From Mytilus trossulus (Eukaryota; Mollusca; Bivalvia; Mytilida; Mytilidae): a stretch of 64,000 bases of DNA. Shown here piece by piece: positions 1 to 14,000 of this stretch (position 1 is the stretch's first letter; the number at the start of each line of letters is the position of its first letter). The stretch covers positions 70,182,682-70,246,681 of the forward strand of contig NC_086386.1 in NCBI RefSeq assembly GCF_036588685.1, read 5' to 3'. The position numbers and the translations under genes are program-made. The notes under the pieces were generated by a model. It made no database searches. It was not told the origin of the DNA and saw only the letters and a program-made list of their open reading frames with translations.

Positions 1-1829
1 AAGGACATGAACATCACAGCAAAAATAAATTAATATCTACTTTTCCTATTAAAGTTACAGCCTTTTTTTTTTTTTTATCTAGTTCAGCATTTTAACGTAA
101 CGATTTTTATTACATATTATTCAAGGTATACTCATACAGAATTACTGCTTTCCCGACGAACAGCATTTTCGAAAAATATAGGATTATCCTCGACATAACC
201 CTTCTACGTTAGGAAACTACCAAATGGTTTTCGTAATCTTTTATCAACTGATAGTTTACCTGCAGCATTACTCAGCATTACGCAAAAAGTGGTTGAATTA
301 ACAACAACCTAATATAGACATTGTAACTTTAAATAGATCATAAAGGTAGAATATTAAAACAGTTTAAAATGAAGACAGGGTCACAATTGTTGTTTTGCTA
401 GGTATGATAGATATGAACAGCATAGTATTATTCTATATGACAAAACCCTAGATACTGGTTTATATACGATAAGTCCGTTAGGTAGCAAGCTTTGTTACAA
501 AGAAGTGCATAGTACATAGAACCATCTTGCGAACCCAGCACTGCATACACGTCAACATTACTTACACATAGGATGTTTTTGTGAAATGACCCGTTCAAAT
601 GGCAATTGATAAACATTTAAAGAAGAAGTTACCAAAACGACAGATACTCGGGATTCCAATACATTATTTAAGTTTAATTGTAAAAGCAATCAAGTGCAAT
701 AACTCCTAAAAAATGTATTTGGAAATTATCAAAAATCAAACTAGCTATCCATTTCGGTTTCAGAATCAAAATGTTATCAAAATTCGAAAATAACTGTAGA
801 GCAATTCTGAAGTTGTCACCTGGAATTAACATAAAGCGTAATTAGTTATTCAATGAATGAGTATTACTCCTGAACAGTACCAAATGTAAACGTCGTCTAT
901 ATCTTTATTTTTGTCATTGCATACAACATATATAATTAAATTATACAACTTGAACCATAATGATTTTACTGAAATAAAGAACATTCGAAACATCTATATT
1001 AGTGATTGAAATCTACAATGAAACCAGAACGTTGAAAAATATTAAATACTACATCAGTTGCAGGAGTAATTAATTTACGCATGAGTCTTGTTGCGGATTG
1101 ACACTGGATATGACTTTGAAATCCTAAGATGTGTAATTGATGTTTTACAAATGATATTTATCCTATCGACGCACCTAGTTTTATTCTGCGCGGGTTGTTT
1201 TTTTTACAGATTCTTATTCCTCGTAACGTATAATGTATAACAGTTCACTTCTTTTATAATTTGACACTTCTTTTTTTATTTGATAGAAAATAAAAGGATA
1301 TGGAGTAAATGTACATGGGACAAAATCGCACACAATACATAGAAAAAAAAAAAAAATATCAACGAACAGGGCTTTTATCCTTGTTCTTCATCTTGACAGT
1401 AGATGTAGGGTCTTCAACAATGAACGAATCATTCATACCCTACAACAAAGTCAAGACGGCCCCTAGCGTCGACTTAAGCGGTACTATTGAAAAAGAATAA
1501 ACCACATTTCACCTTCTTGCTCCCCAAAAGGGATAGTTTGTCAATCTGCTAAAACGATATTTAATCTGTATGTCCATTGCCAAGTATTCATTTGATATGT
1601 TTTAATATATTCTTGGATCACTGTTCATAGTTAAACGAACAACTGTGGTAAATCATTGGACAGATCTAACTTCATGAATATAAATGCAAATTGAAGCAAT
1701 TATGCCCAATATATATCTTTTCAGATACACTTAAATTGTTAGGAAGTCAAGATTATTTAAAACTAGAACAACCACATTTTATATACTCAACAAAGTACTT
1801 AGATTGTCTTAAGTATAACAATAACTTAC
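1..1829. other. left edge, intron of the subtilase gene (no gene seen)
   Basis: This AT-rich stretch lies downstream, on the minus strand, of the last subtilase exon found. I looked for the next catalytic-domain exon (a VWASGNGG-like segment with the oxyanion Asn) and did not see one, so it must lie outside the window. The short ORFs here (minus 428-616, plus 1309-1500) resemble no family I know. The plus one spans an A-run and is probably chance. Confidence 0.5.
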
Positions 1830-2002
1830 ATTAGTTACTCCAGATTGCAGTGCTTCTCTGGCAAGTAATCCGGGTCCTTTGAAACCAGAACTATCACCAG
1901 GTCCCCAACTATTGTGGTATATGTCAACATTTGAAATATAGTGATTCAAGCCTCGAGCTTCCCCAGAATCAGATAGAGCGTAAGTACCTGCAATCCGAAT
2001 TC
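1830..2002 (-). CDS. subtilase exon: SWGP region of the catalytic domain
   Basis: The exon starts after an AG at 2004-2003 and ends at AAT followed by GTAAGT. Its first two bases complete the Gly codon begun by the final G of the 4169-4257 exon, so the junction (CTLI-G-IRIAG) is in phase 1 and matches the ARIGGVRM region of furin. It encodes VDIYHNSWGPGDSSGFKGPG, equivalent to the HIYSASWGPEDDGKTVDGP block, then LLAREALQSGVTN. Confidence 0.85.
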
Positions 2003-5000
2003 CTTTAAAACAAATATAGCAATGATAAAGATATTAAAAGAAGGGCTTGTATTTCCTATCATGATTTCCTTGATAGAGGATTGCTGCTCACAAGGAAGCA
2101 ATTAAACCAAGAGTTTCAAATGGTGAAGTCGAAATCATCCCTTCGTAAATTTTACGGACGCCATCACGAGTTGATTGACCGTTATGAAATAACCGTTTTA
2201 CAGATGATATCGGATATGTTCCTTATGTCGTAACTACAATACCCTTCCCTTTTCACGAATGTGACCTACCGAATTAGAAAATTGACCGGATTTGTAATAA
2301 CATAAGCAACAGGACGGGTGTCACATATGGAGCAAGATCTGCTTACCCTTCCGGAGCACTTGAGATAACCCCTAGTTTTTTGTGGGGTTCGTGTTGCTTA
2401 GTCTTTTGTGTTTTTGTTGTTGTGTCATCTGTACTATTATTTGTTTGTTTGTCTTTTTATTTTTGGCCATGGCGTTGTCAGTTTGTTTTCAATCTATGAG
2501 TTTGACTGTACCACTCTTTTTTATGCAATGCTGCCTTGTAGGTGAAAAAAAACCAGAGTTTTTAATAACACAAGATAACAGAAAATACTACAGCAATATT
2601 TCCTTTCTATTCGAAACTACGAACGAGGTACAGAATATTTGAAAGTAACATTGAAACGTCGTTATCTTATTAAGGGGGCTCCTGGGTATAAATGATTTTT
2701 TTTTCTAATATAGGATTTCGCTATATTTTTTCATAAATAATCTTTATCATATACTTAAAAGAAAAATGAAATAAAAAAATGGGGTCACCGTTTATTTAAG
2801 CTAAAATCTGCCTCTGGAAGAAGCATACATTTTTGTTAATGCCCTTTTTTTCTGTTGAACTAATAGGCGAAAAAGAGGAAATATTGAAATAAAAAAAATA
2901 ACCTAATATAAGAAATCGCTTAAATTTTACAATTATTTAGTTTATGTACAGCTTATTTGAAAACAATAATAAAACATATAGGTCACCGATGAGTTAAAAA
3001 AGATATTTCAAATTTAAGGCCAAAAAATGGCATTTTTGCACCAAAGGGAGATAATTTGGAGCTTTTGCAATTTATAAAGTCATCTGGGGCCAAATCAAAT
3101 CATTTTTTTTGGGTTGTTTTTTGTACCATATCATAAAGTAACAACTAATAGTGTAATAAATAAAATTTGTAATGAAAAAATAAAGGTTTAATTATTTGCT
3201 AAAATTTTTGTACCCACGAGCCCCCTTAATCAATAGTACTAAAATGTTCACAATCATATATAGACAATGAGTACGACAGCTATCATAACTTTACAGACTG
3301 AAAATCCTTAATACAATACACCTCTTAAATAAATTATAAATTTTCCATTTTTCATCCAGCAGCGCCTACTTATTTCGAATATATTTCCCAGTTGACACAA
3401 TAAAGTTATTACGAAAGATTTCTTGTGGTAAATGTGAGGTCACTACTTTTAAAGTTTTACGGCCCTCGTCATGTTTTGGTTGACTGTTATTGAATATCTG
3501 TGTGATTGACAACCACGGTTTTTTTCCCAATTGTCGTAGCCAAAATCCTATCCTCTTTTTCTCGATCACCATGATCAACATCCACCACAAATGCCACATG
3601 TGGATCTGCTTACTCCTCATATTAAGGCACCTGGGTTTTGGTTAAGGTCGTGTTGCTAAGTCGGTAGTTTTACATGTATATGTAGTGCTTTGAGGACTTA
3701 CGTTTGTTCTTTTTGTGGATTTCCTTTTTTGTCATTGTCTTGACAGTTTTTCTTTTAATTATAAATTTCAACTTTTCAGCTATCTCTTTTTAACAATTGT
3801 GACTACTTGCGGTTTATGGATACATTTTTGTCTCTCAATCGCCATGATTCTGTTAAAATCTTTTATCAGATCGATACAAATCACAAAAAATTAACAAAAA
3901 TACAAAAGACCTGAAACTCACTTATGAATGTCAAGCAATCAGCATATACACGGTCGACTTACAACTTATTCAACATTTTGCAATTTTTATCAATTGTAAA
4001 AATGAGAGGAAAATAACTTCAATTTCACATATTTATTATAATATAGACTTTTGTTGTGCAATACTACAATAAATCATTTGGTACTAAATTCACTTGTAAA
4101 TTTAAAGCTATTTGTACCTCAAACAAATTCTAAAACTGCTTTGCAATGCATCAATTTATTAAACTCACCTATGAGAGTACACCGAAATGCCACACCAACT
4201 ACACACATATTATTGTCCTTTACTGCACCTATAAGTCCACTTACTTCTGTTCCGTGACTGAAATATAATACATATATTACTATGGTATCGTGTCTATAAA
4301 CTCATTCCATACAGAAGCTTAAGCATATTAAAAACAGCAGATTGCTTTCTGATAACCATGTGGTTTCAAAATTGATTTGATAAATGTTGTATTTGTTACC
4401 TCGGAATCAAAATTCACCGTCGAATATTGTTTCAGTTCATTATCATCTTATTTTCAGTAAGAATAGGACCAAACAAACACAGCATAAAGTTTACCCCTCC
4501 CTAAAATTTACTCATTTACACGTATAACTACTCAAGTTATAGGGAAATCAATTACTAGTATCAGAACAATCGAATTATAAATGGAAATTGCTAAATTGGT
4601 CACTTTTTATAATATATCGATTATTATTACTGTGCATGAGACAACCAGGATTTATAATTTCAATATAGAAGGGCATGGTGTATGTAATATGTTTTTTTAA
4701 GGATGTACTTAGGTGAAATTAAAAAAATCTAGATGTTAAAATTTATACTATAAGTCTGAAGAGCATTAGCTAAGAAACAAAATAAGCGAAAAATATTGAT
4801 AGTTTATGGAGCTCCTTTTTGAGATATTTAAAAAAAAATTTAAATGGCGGGAAAAGGATGACTCTAATTTTTATCTTATATTTGCATTGGAATTATTTGT
4901 GTCTCAAATCGAAAGAAATCTAGAATTTGCTCTTAAAAATGTTGGTAAATGACCTTTTATGAGCTAATGAAGTCTTATATGAAAATAACCATGGGTGTTT

Positions 5001-8000
5001 AATGGGGCAAAATATTTTACCCAGTATCGTCGGAAAAAAAAACAAGGAGTGAAACAGTTTGACAAAAGGTTCTAAACCTCACCTAAGTACACCTTCAAAC
5101 TGTATTTTGACATGTAGATGCCTTCTATTTGTTGTATTTTTTTTGCGATTGGTTTCTGCTCATTGACATATACCCCACATCTCCTTTCATTTGTTTAACA
5201 TAGATTGGAATAATGCTTGTGGACAGAAATTGTGAATACAAATACTAAATGGCACTTTCTTTTTTGTGTTAAGTTTTTGATGTCATTTTAGCAATATTTT
5301 TAGTATTGTCATATAAGCGGGAGGTTTTACTAGCCTTAAAACCAGGTTTAACCCACCATTTTTCTTTAAAATGTCCTGTATATACCAAGTCAGGAATATG
5401 GCAGTTGTTATCAGATAGTTCGTTTCTATGAATGTTGGCGTTTGATTTTGTAGCAGTTCAGTGTTTCTGTTGTTTGTATTTTCCTCTTATATTGATGTGC
5501 TTCCCTCGGTTTTGGTTCGTGACCCGGAATTGTTTTCGCTTAATCGATTTATGACTATTGAACAGCAGTATTATACTGTTGTCTTTATTCATGATGTTAG
5601 TCAGTATCTACTGTTCGATTGTTTGATCTTGATACATTACACTATGGGACCGAACAAACAGACGCAGACCAAAGTATGTGTGTTACCTGTCACCAGTACT
5701 CTAACATTCTAAAGCTCTCACCAATTTCTCTTAAACATTAAAATTGAGAAAGGAAATGGGGAATGTGTCAAAGCGACAACAACCCGACCATAGAGCAGAA
5801 AACAGCCGAAGGCAACCAATGGGTCTTCAATGTAGCGAGAAACTCCCGCACCTGTAGGTGTCCTTCAGCTGGCCCCTTAAAAAATATGTATACTAGTAAA
5901 GTGATAATGGACGTCATACTAAACTCCGAATTATACACAAGAAACTAAAATTAAAAATCATACAAGACTAACAAAGGCCAGAGGCTCCTAACTTGGGACA
6001 GGCGCAAAATTGCGGCGGGGTTGAACATGTTTATGAGATCTCAACCCTCCTCCTATACCTCTAGCCAATGTAGAAAAGTAAACGCATAACAATACGCACA
6101 TTACAATTCAGTTCAAGAGAAGTCCGAGTCTGATGTCAGAAGATGTAACAAAATAAAATAAATAAAATGACAATAATACAAAAATAACAACAGACTACTA
6201 GCAGTTAACTGACATGCCAGCTTCAGACCTCAAATAAACTTATTGAAAGATTATGTCTTCATCATATGAATATCAGGTATATTCCCTCCCGTTAGGGGTT
6301 TAGTATCATACTATCATAAAATATATCAGAAGAACATAACCCGTGTCATGCCAACAACTGTTTTTCAAATAAATGTGTTTAGTTCCGATGCAAAGACCCT
6401 ATAAGTGAATCAATATCAAAGCCAAAATATGCAATCATTAATGACCTGACAACAGTATCGTAACTATATCCCTTCTTAATAAAGTTTTATAAGCTTTTGA
6501 GGTGAATACTGACATTTTTGTGCTTTGTAAAGAATGTTACCATAAAAGATTAGATGTGAAATACCTGAACGTATAAGATGTCTGCATGTTGAGTTATATT
6601 TACGAATTATTTCCTTATACCGATGATAAAATTTAGTAAATATTTTGACTAGTTTGTGATATCGAAAACCCTGGTGTAATAATTTTTCAGTAATACATAA
6701 ATTTCTCCCGCTATTGAATTCAAAACGTAACCTCAATAGACTCAAGGTAAAAACAATGCGAAATAAACCTTTTCCCTACCTATAATGGTCTGCTGTTTAT
6801 AAATAACACTAGGCGTTTACCTTTCAGATGAAAAGTACATATCAGCTTACATAATCTAATAAACAAAATACTCCAAAAAAATATTTTTTCCATTTGAAAT
6901 ATATATTATCTGACAGTTAGAAGTACATTTCATACGCTCTGAATGCCTTTGTTGCTGTGTTACATATTTTTTTTTTTTGTTCATTTTTTGTACATAAATT
7001 AGTTAGTTTTCTCGTTTGAATTGTTTTACATTATTTTTTGACATTTCGGTGCCTTTTATAGCTGACTATGAGGTTTGGGCTTTGTTCATTGTTGAAGGCT
7101 GTACGTTGACTTGTTTTACATTATTTTTTGACATTTCGGTGCCTTTTATAGCTGACTATGAGGTTTGGGCTTTGTTCATTGTTGAAGGCTGTACGTTGAC
7201 CTCTAATTGTTACTTTCTGTGTCATTTGGTCTCTTGTGAAGAGTTGTCTAATTGGCAATCATACCACATATTCTTTTTTATATTGTTAACTTTTAATGTG
7301 TTTTCTGCTTTTATTTCAACACTTCATCCTCAATTTGTAAAAACATTTCAGATTTTTCATCAACGCCGTATTGTTTCTATAACGGGACGTAACACCACTA
7401 ATATTTGTGCATTACAATAAGCTCCACCTACTAATATGAAACAAACACGGTCTCCTTGGCGTAACCGTTAACCAATGATATTCCTAGAAAGGTATAGGAG
7501 GTAAGATAAATGTATATACTGGCAAGCGAAAATCTGGGTATGGTTTTGAAATGCGTTTTGTTTGAATATTTATTGTTCAGAGGAGTGTTTTGGTAGTTAA
7601 TTTTGGTGTGTTTTGCTTTCCATAACTGTAGATGATTCCTGTTATCTTTTTCATCTATTATTTAGAACAAACATTCAATTATACTAAATATCTGTCCCCG
7701 ACATGTTTTAGATACCATGAAATAATTATTGAACTGTTTACCTTCTTCCTGTTGCAGGATAGGGATTATGATCGAAGCCATATATATCAATATCATGGTC
7801 AGTATCCTGTGTAGTAATATACAAATATGAACTATTATGTATTAATATATCTCTGATGTACATGTATCATGCTATGCATCCCATATTTCATTTTCATTCG
7901 GATGTTTGAATACTTAAAAGTGAAAAAACAAAAAAATCCAAACTCAGAGAAAAATTCAAAACTGAAAGTCCCTAATCAAATGGCAAAATTAAAAGCTCAA

Positions 8001-11000
8001 ACACATCAAACACAAATGATTTTTTAACTTCTGTTAGTAATGGATGGGTCAATTTATAGAATATAATATTGCTTTTAAAATAGAGCTATGGTCGAGGAAT
8101 TGTAGTGGTTAACTGTTGATACGGTATGTGATATTAGACAAACAATAACTTATGCTTTATGATAATTTATTTAAAAAAACCAAACATGTTTCACGTGATA
8201 TTATGTAATAAAAAAACGGTTTGATAAGGCTTTTTGAACTCTGACTGTTATAAATATTATTAAGGATGGCTGATACAGAATAATTGCCATTGATCGGATT
8301 ACAAATACAATTTGTCTGTATTTACTACTCAGTAAATACTAAATTAAATTTCAAAATAATTATACCATAAAAAAAAGTTCAAGAAGTGTACGTACAACAT
8401 TGACTGCAAGATCAGGGTGGTCTGTCTGTAAACCATCATCCAACACTGCTATTATAATACCCTGACCAGAGTAACCGGCCGCCCAAGCTTCGTCGATTTT
8501 CATTGACGGAGATACATCATCATTCTGAAAACGTGACGGGAAATATTTGAGAAATGTTATGATTAACTATGAAACTAAACTTGAATATATGAGTTATATC
8601 AGTCTTATAACTTAGTACGCCAAAGCTCGTGTCGTCTGTATAAGTTTCACCAGTTGTGCTCAAATATAAACAATTTTGAAGTCCACATGATGTACGAAAT
8701 TGACAATATTAAAACAAAACAATTTGTGTCAAATCTTGATAAGGGTCAGTCATGCATAGGAAGTTTTTTTTTTCTTCAGCTGATTTCAACAATATATGAG
8801 CAGTCAATTTAGCGAAAACGACCGTATCAATATTATTTCATGGCACCTGGGGAGTGCTGACTCTTATTCTGCTGCATAGATGTTGGAATGCTTACAAATT
8901 ATGCATACCAGATTTTCCTTATATTTAGAACACTAGTACGAAATTAAAAGATATTCTGAATATTATACAATTATGGGCTTTTGATGCGGTTGATCCAATG
9001 ATTTATCAACCTAAGATATATGATATTCACCTAGGCCAACTGGTCGATAAATCATTGACAATAAGCAAACCAGTATCAAATTAAATTATGCTTTTGAATT
9101 TTGAATATAAATTTAATGTCAGTACTGGTATAGGCAGCATTCAAAGATCTTAATTCTATGTTGAATTAATAAGCTTAAAGAATAAGTGTATTCAAAGGAT
9201 AAATACGTGTACATAGAGAGTTTATGATTTTACGAGTTCTTTTAACAACATCAACGTATACATTAGGATGTGTTATCAAGTCAGTAATAAGGTTCTGCCG
9301 AAACATAAAGTCAGACGTCAGTACAATAATTATACTCGTATATGTGAAAAAAAATTGTAACAATGTTAAGAAGTCTATGGCAACAAAATTCTTAAACTCA
9401 TAGTATACCAGTTTAGCATGGATAACGTGCATTGACACTACAGACAAGGCCGTAGCGACCGATCTGGGCATTATTAAAACCGAAAGACAAAGCCAAGAAA
9501 ACATAAAAGTCTAGAGCAATTAATTATTAGTGAACAAATAAACGTTGATTTTTCGCCATTATTAAAACACCATTAACCAAATTACATTAATCGAACATTT
9601 GTGAATTCCAGGAATTACAAATTGCTTCCCAGGACATATCAAAAAAACTGTTACATGAAGATTGCACTATAATAGTTAACAGATCCTTCTTCAAACGTGA
9701 TCTATGAAATACGCTGCTAAATTATATAGCATGTCCTAACTCATTACACAATAGCGGATTGTCAATTATTTCTGATATACCGTACATATACACTTCATCA
9801 CCAATCAAACATTTAATTTTTTTGGTAGTTGGAATCTACTAACTCTTGCTCGTTAAAATACGATACTGAACATTTTTTTAACAACAAAGTGAAAAGTTGT
9901 TTCAACATGGCATACATATTCGGTGTAATCATCTATTATCGTGAACTAGCTGGGTGGAGGTTTTTTTCTGACAGTAAACACAGGAAAACATTCCCAATTT
10001 ATGAAATATCGCACTGAAAACATGATTCTTTTTATTTGTTATTTCGACTAAAATATTATAACGTAGCATATTTACCTTGTGTCATGCTATAAGTTTCGAC
10101 AAAACTGAACACGGCTTTGATCAGAAATGAAATATTAACATATTGATATAAATATATATCAAACAGCTAAACAACGATAACCGTTTGTTTCTTAAACAAA
10201 CTAAAGAGCCTATGTCTCTCACCGGATATTCTTGTTCACAATTGATGCATGAAATAATGCAATCATTATACTTTTACTTTAGTTTCAGAGATAATAGCCA
10301 AAAACTGCATTTTATCCCAATGTTCGATTTTTAGCCATGTCGGCAATGTTGGTTGGCAGGCAGAGTCATCGGACAAATTTATTAAACTAAATACTCTAAT
10401 GATGATTGTGGCCAAGTTTGGTTAAATTTGTCTCAGTTGTTTCAGAGGAGCAGATTTTTGTAAAAGATAACAAACATTTACGAAAAATTGTAAAAAATTG
10501 ACTTTCAAGGGCAATCAATCCTTTCGGGGTCAATTGACAATTTTGGTCATGTTTAACTTATTTGTAGATCTTACTTTGCTGAACATTATTGCTGTTTACA
10601 GTTTATCTCTATCTATAATACGATTCAAGAAAATAACCAAAAACTGCAAAATTTCCTTAAAATTACTATTAATGGGGCAGCAACCCACCAACTGGTTGTC
10701 TGATTCGTCTAAAAATAACAGGGCAGATAGATCTAAACCTGATGAACATTTTTACCCCGTCACATATACTCTAAATGCTTTAGTTTCAGAGATATAAGCC
10801 AAAAACTGTATTTTACCACCTATGTTCTATTTTTAGCCATGACGGCCATATTGGTTGGCAGGCGGGGTCTTCGGACACATTTTTTAAACTAGATACCGAA
10901 ATGATGATTGTGGCCAAGTTTTGTTAAATTTGGCCCGGTAGTTTCAAAGGAGAAGATTTTTGTAAAAGTTAATTGACGACGACGTCGAGAAAAGCTAACT

Positions 11001-14000
11001 TGGCCCATTGAGCCACGTGAGCTAACAATCAATGCAAAAAGTAAGATAACAAAAATACTGAACTCTAAGGAAAAATCAAAACGGAAGTCCCTTATCAAAT
11101 GACAAAATCAAGAGCTCAAACATATCCAACGAATGGAAAACAACAGTCATATTCCTCACTTGGAACAGGCATTTGGTTATGTAGAAAATGTTTTATAGCT
11201 TGATTACCCTCTCACTTGTATGTAGTTCGTATTAAATTCCATTATATTACCAACAATGTGTGAACAAACCAGGTAAAAATGTAAAACAAAATGGGTGCAT
11301 TGACGATAGTTTGCGTTAAACAGTATTACGCTGTGTTTTTATAACAAATACAAATTATTTAACCCTGTGAAACTATTTCATACCAAATACCAGAGGTTGG
11401 GCCATTCTGTATCTGCTGTTCTTTTCACTCTGACATATGCCTTTTCTTGTATAACCCAGGAAATCTATAATGATATAAATTGTGTTTTACTTTTTTAAAT
11501 GACAAGGAAAAAGTAAATGATGGTTTCGAGGTTAAGTTCATATGCTTTTATTTATTTTTAAAGGTACTTTGAAATCAAAACTTTGTTCACAATCACAACA
11601 AAATCTAAAAGAATATACACGTCAACATTAAGAGGATTAACATTGAAAGTTCGTACTTCAAATAGTTATCAACAGTATTTGGTTGTTCACATTCCCACTC
11701 GTTCTAAAGATTTTATTTATAAGCATACCATAAGTTCGTTGTGCCCTAGCTCAATGTCATAGGTTTTTAATTAAATGGTCTTTTGAAAAGTCTCATTACA
11801 AATTTATTTGCTGTATCTCGTTTACAGCCTTTTTCGGTAACAAATTTAAATACTAAATCCCTGGGATGTGTTTTAGTTGATTTTAGTCTCTGATGCATGA
11901 TTTTTTATTATTAATTGTTTTCGGCTTTTTACTAGCTGTCAGTAATTGCGAGTACTCTCAAATCGTACTTTCTTGTTAATATGACCTGTTGATACTATTT
12001 GTAATGCTTTTTATTTGTTTTGTTGTTTAATGTTTACTTATTTAGGGTTATATCTCGTCTATATTATTCTAATCCTGGTACCTTTGATAACTATATGTCG
12101 CCGCGATATAGCATTTTTGTGCTAATGCGGCGTAAAGCAACCAACAATCAAATCGTCTATATATCAGCTTTGATAAGTGTAAATTTTCACTTCTTCGTAC
12201 TATAAACATTTTAAAATCTGTATACCTTACCACAAAATTATTTTCATTTACCTGTGTTTATTATTGTATATGGCGGCTTTTTGTTTAAGGTTATTGTTTT
12301 TTTTAATTGTTTAACATCTCACGGCGGTATACTACTGTTGCCTTTAATTATTCGTCCCTTATTGTATTGATTTTGTATTTACATTGTATCATAGATCAAA
12401 TTTATTCGTTCAGTGTATGTTCACTAGTGTTAATATGTCTTTTGATTGAGTTTAACTATTTCAATTGATATTTTATAGTGTGTCTTTCTATGTTGTGATA
12501 TAATACTATTGTTTCAGATAAGGTGAAGGTTGGTACCTATTAAAACGTTTAAACCCACTTCAGTTATTTGCACCTGTCGTAAGTCAGGAATCTGATGTTC
12601 AGTAGTTGTCGTTTGTTGATGTGGCTCATAACTTTCTCGTTTCTTGTTTTTTATATAGATTAGACCGTTGTTTTACCCGTTTGAATGGTTAAACACTAGT
12701 CATTTTTGGGGCCATTTATAGCTTGCTGTTTGGTGTGAGCCAAGGGTCTGTGTTGAAGACCGTACCTTGACCTAAAATGGTTTACTTTTACAATTTGTGA
12801 CTTGAAGTGAGAGTTGTCTCATTGGCACTCATACCGCATCTTCTTATATATATTAACACTGCATTTGGAATTTTCTAGTTTCTAGAGAGAATAATTTCCC
12901 GCCAATTTTTCAATCGATTATATCTCAAATACAAGATCGCAGACTTGTCATTTTTTCTCCTTTTTTTAAAGTTTTGATATTTATATACTATCAATGTATT
13001 ACAGTCTTTTAAACAGCTTGTTATTTTTTAACAGGGGAGGATTGCGCATAAAAGAAAATTATACAATTAAATTGGCAGTCGAAGCTTGATGTATGTCGGA
13101 ATTTATAATGTCATTTGCAACTCAAGCTTCACTATATGATGGCGATCAGTTTGTATTGAAAATAAAAAAAAATTGACAAACAATTGTACAAAAAATAAAA
13201 GCTTTTGGACAAACGGTATAATATAAGTAGTTTTAACAGAGTACTTTGTATGATTGCATACAATTTTGTTATTGGACAAAGACGTCTTCGGCATGGGTTG
13301 TGTTTCATGTGTCACAGTACTGTAAAATTCTCTCTAGTATGCATTTCATTTGTATATTTTATTTGACGTAGTCATCACTTTGAAAATATGTCGATTTTTT
13401 TCCTAATACTTGGAAATATTCGATGAACGAATTTGATCAAGAAAACTTGTTCAAAAATGGCGAAAATGAAGAGCGCTTGGGAAATCGTTTAAATTCCTAT
13501 TTTGAGTTATACCTCAGAACTTTGTCTTAGAACATTTATATCCGGGTCTTCTTTGAGAGTACTTAATGCCTCTTTGGTTTTCTTCTGACTTATTTGAGCA
13601 GTGATATACTTTGTTTTCCCGATCCAAAACTGAAAGAATCAAATGTTCATTTTAGTTTTCAAACAAATAAACAAAACAAACATACAACAGAAAATAGTTT
13701 TAAGAGTTTAGTTTGAATTCTGTCGATTGTTTAGGTGTAACACCACCATTGATTTTCCCCTATTTGTCTTTGTTAAATTTGCACTTTTCAAAACATTGTG
13801 CAGAATTTATCTTTGTTTCAAATTAAGAAATACTTGGCATGAGTAAAGTTTTAATCTGTTCAGTACTATAGACAAAATTTCACATAACATTTCATTGCAT
13901 ATACAAAAATTACCATCACTGGAAGTTAACCAATCAAATGTTCACCCTTTGTATTCCTGTGTACAAGCTTTAGTAACCATGTAACCCCAGGTTTCCTAAA

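Larger units (their letters stand above)
8525..13512. other. long intron(s) of the subtilase gene
   Basis: This holds the repeats listed separately at 10264-11010 and 11880-12845. The pro-domain cleavage-site exon expected between 13513 and 8524 was looked for as a W-[YH]-L coding segment on the minus strand and was not found. The minus ORF 9175-9504 is open for 109 codons but resembles no family and is treated as chance. Confidence 0.5.

Noticed and set aside
1309-1500. 63-codon plus ORF
   Set aside because: It runs through a poly-A tract, has no splice context, and resembles nothing known to me.
4372-4425. Minus-strand segment ending before GTAACA as the missing Asp-rich convertase exon
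   Set aside because: Its reading (DNELKQYSTVNFDSE) ends in phase 0, but the HGT exon needs phase 2, and it does not resemble the family.
7016-7420. 134-codon plus ORF
   Set aside because: It is produced by the 90-bp tandem duplication inside a dispersed repeat and has no recognisable domain.
9175-9504. 109-codon minus ORF with KRTRK, considered as the missing convertase cleavage-site exon
   Set aside because: There is no WYL-type segment after the basic residues and no suitable splice sites, so it does not fit the convertase.
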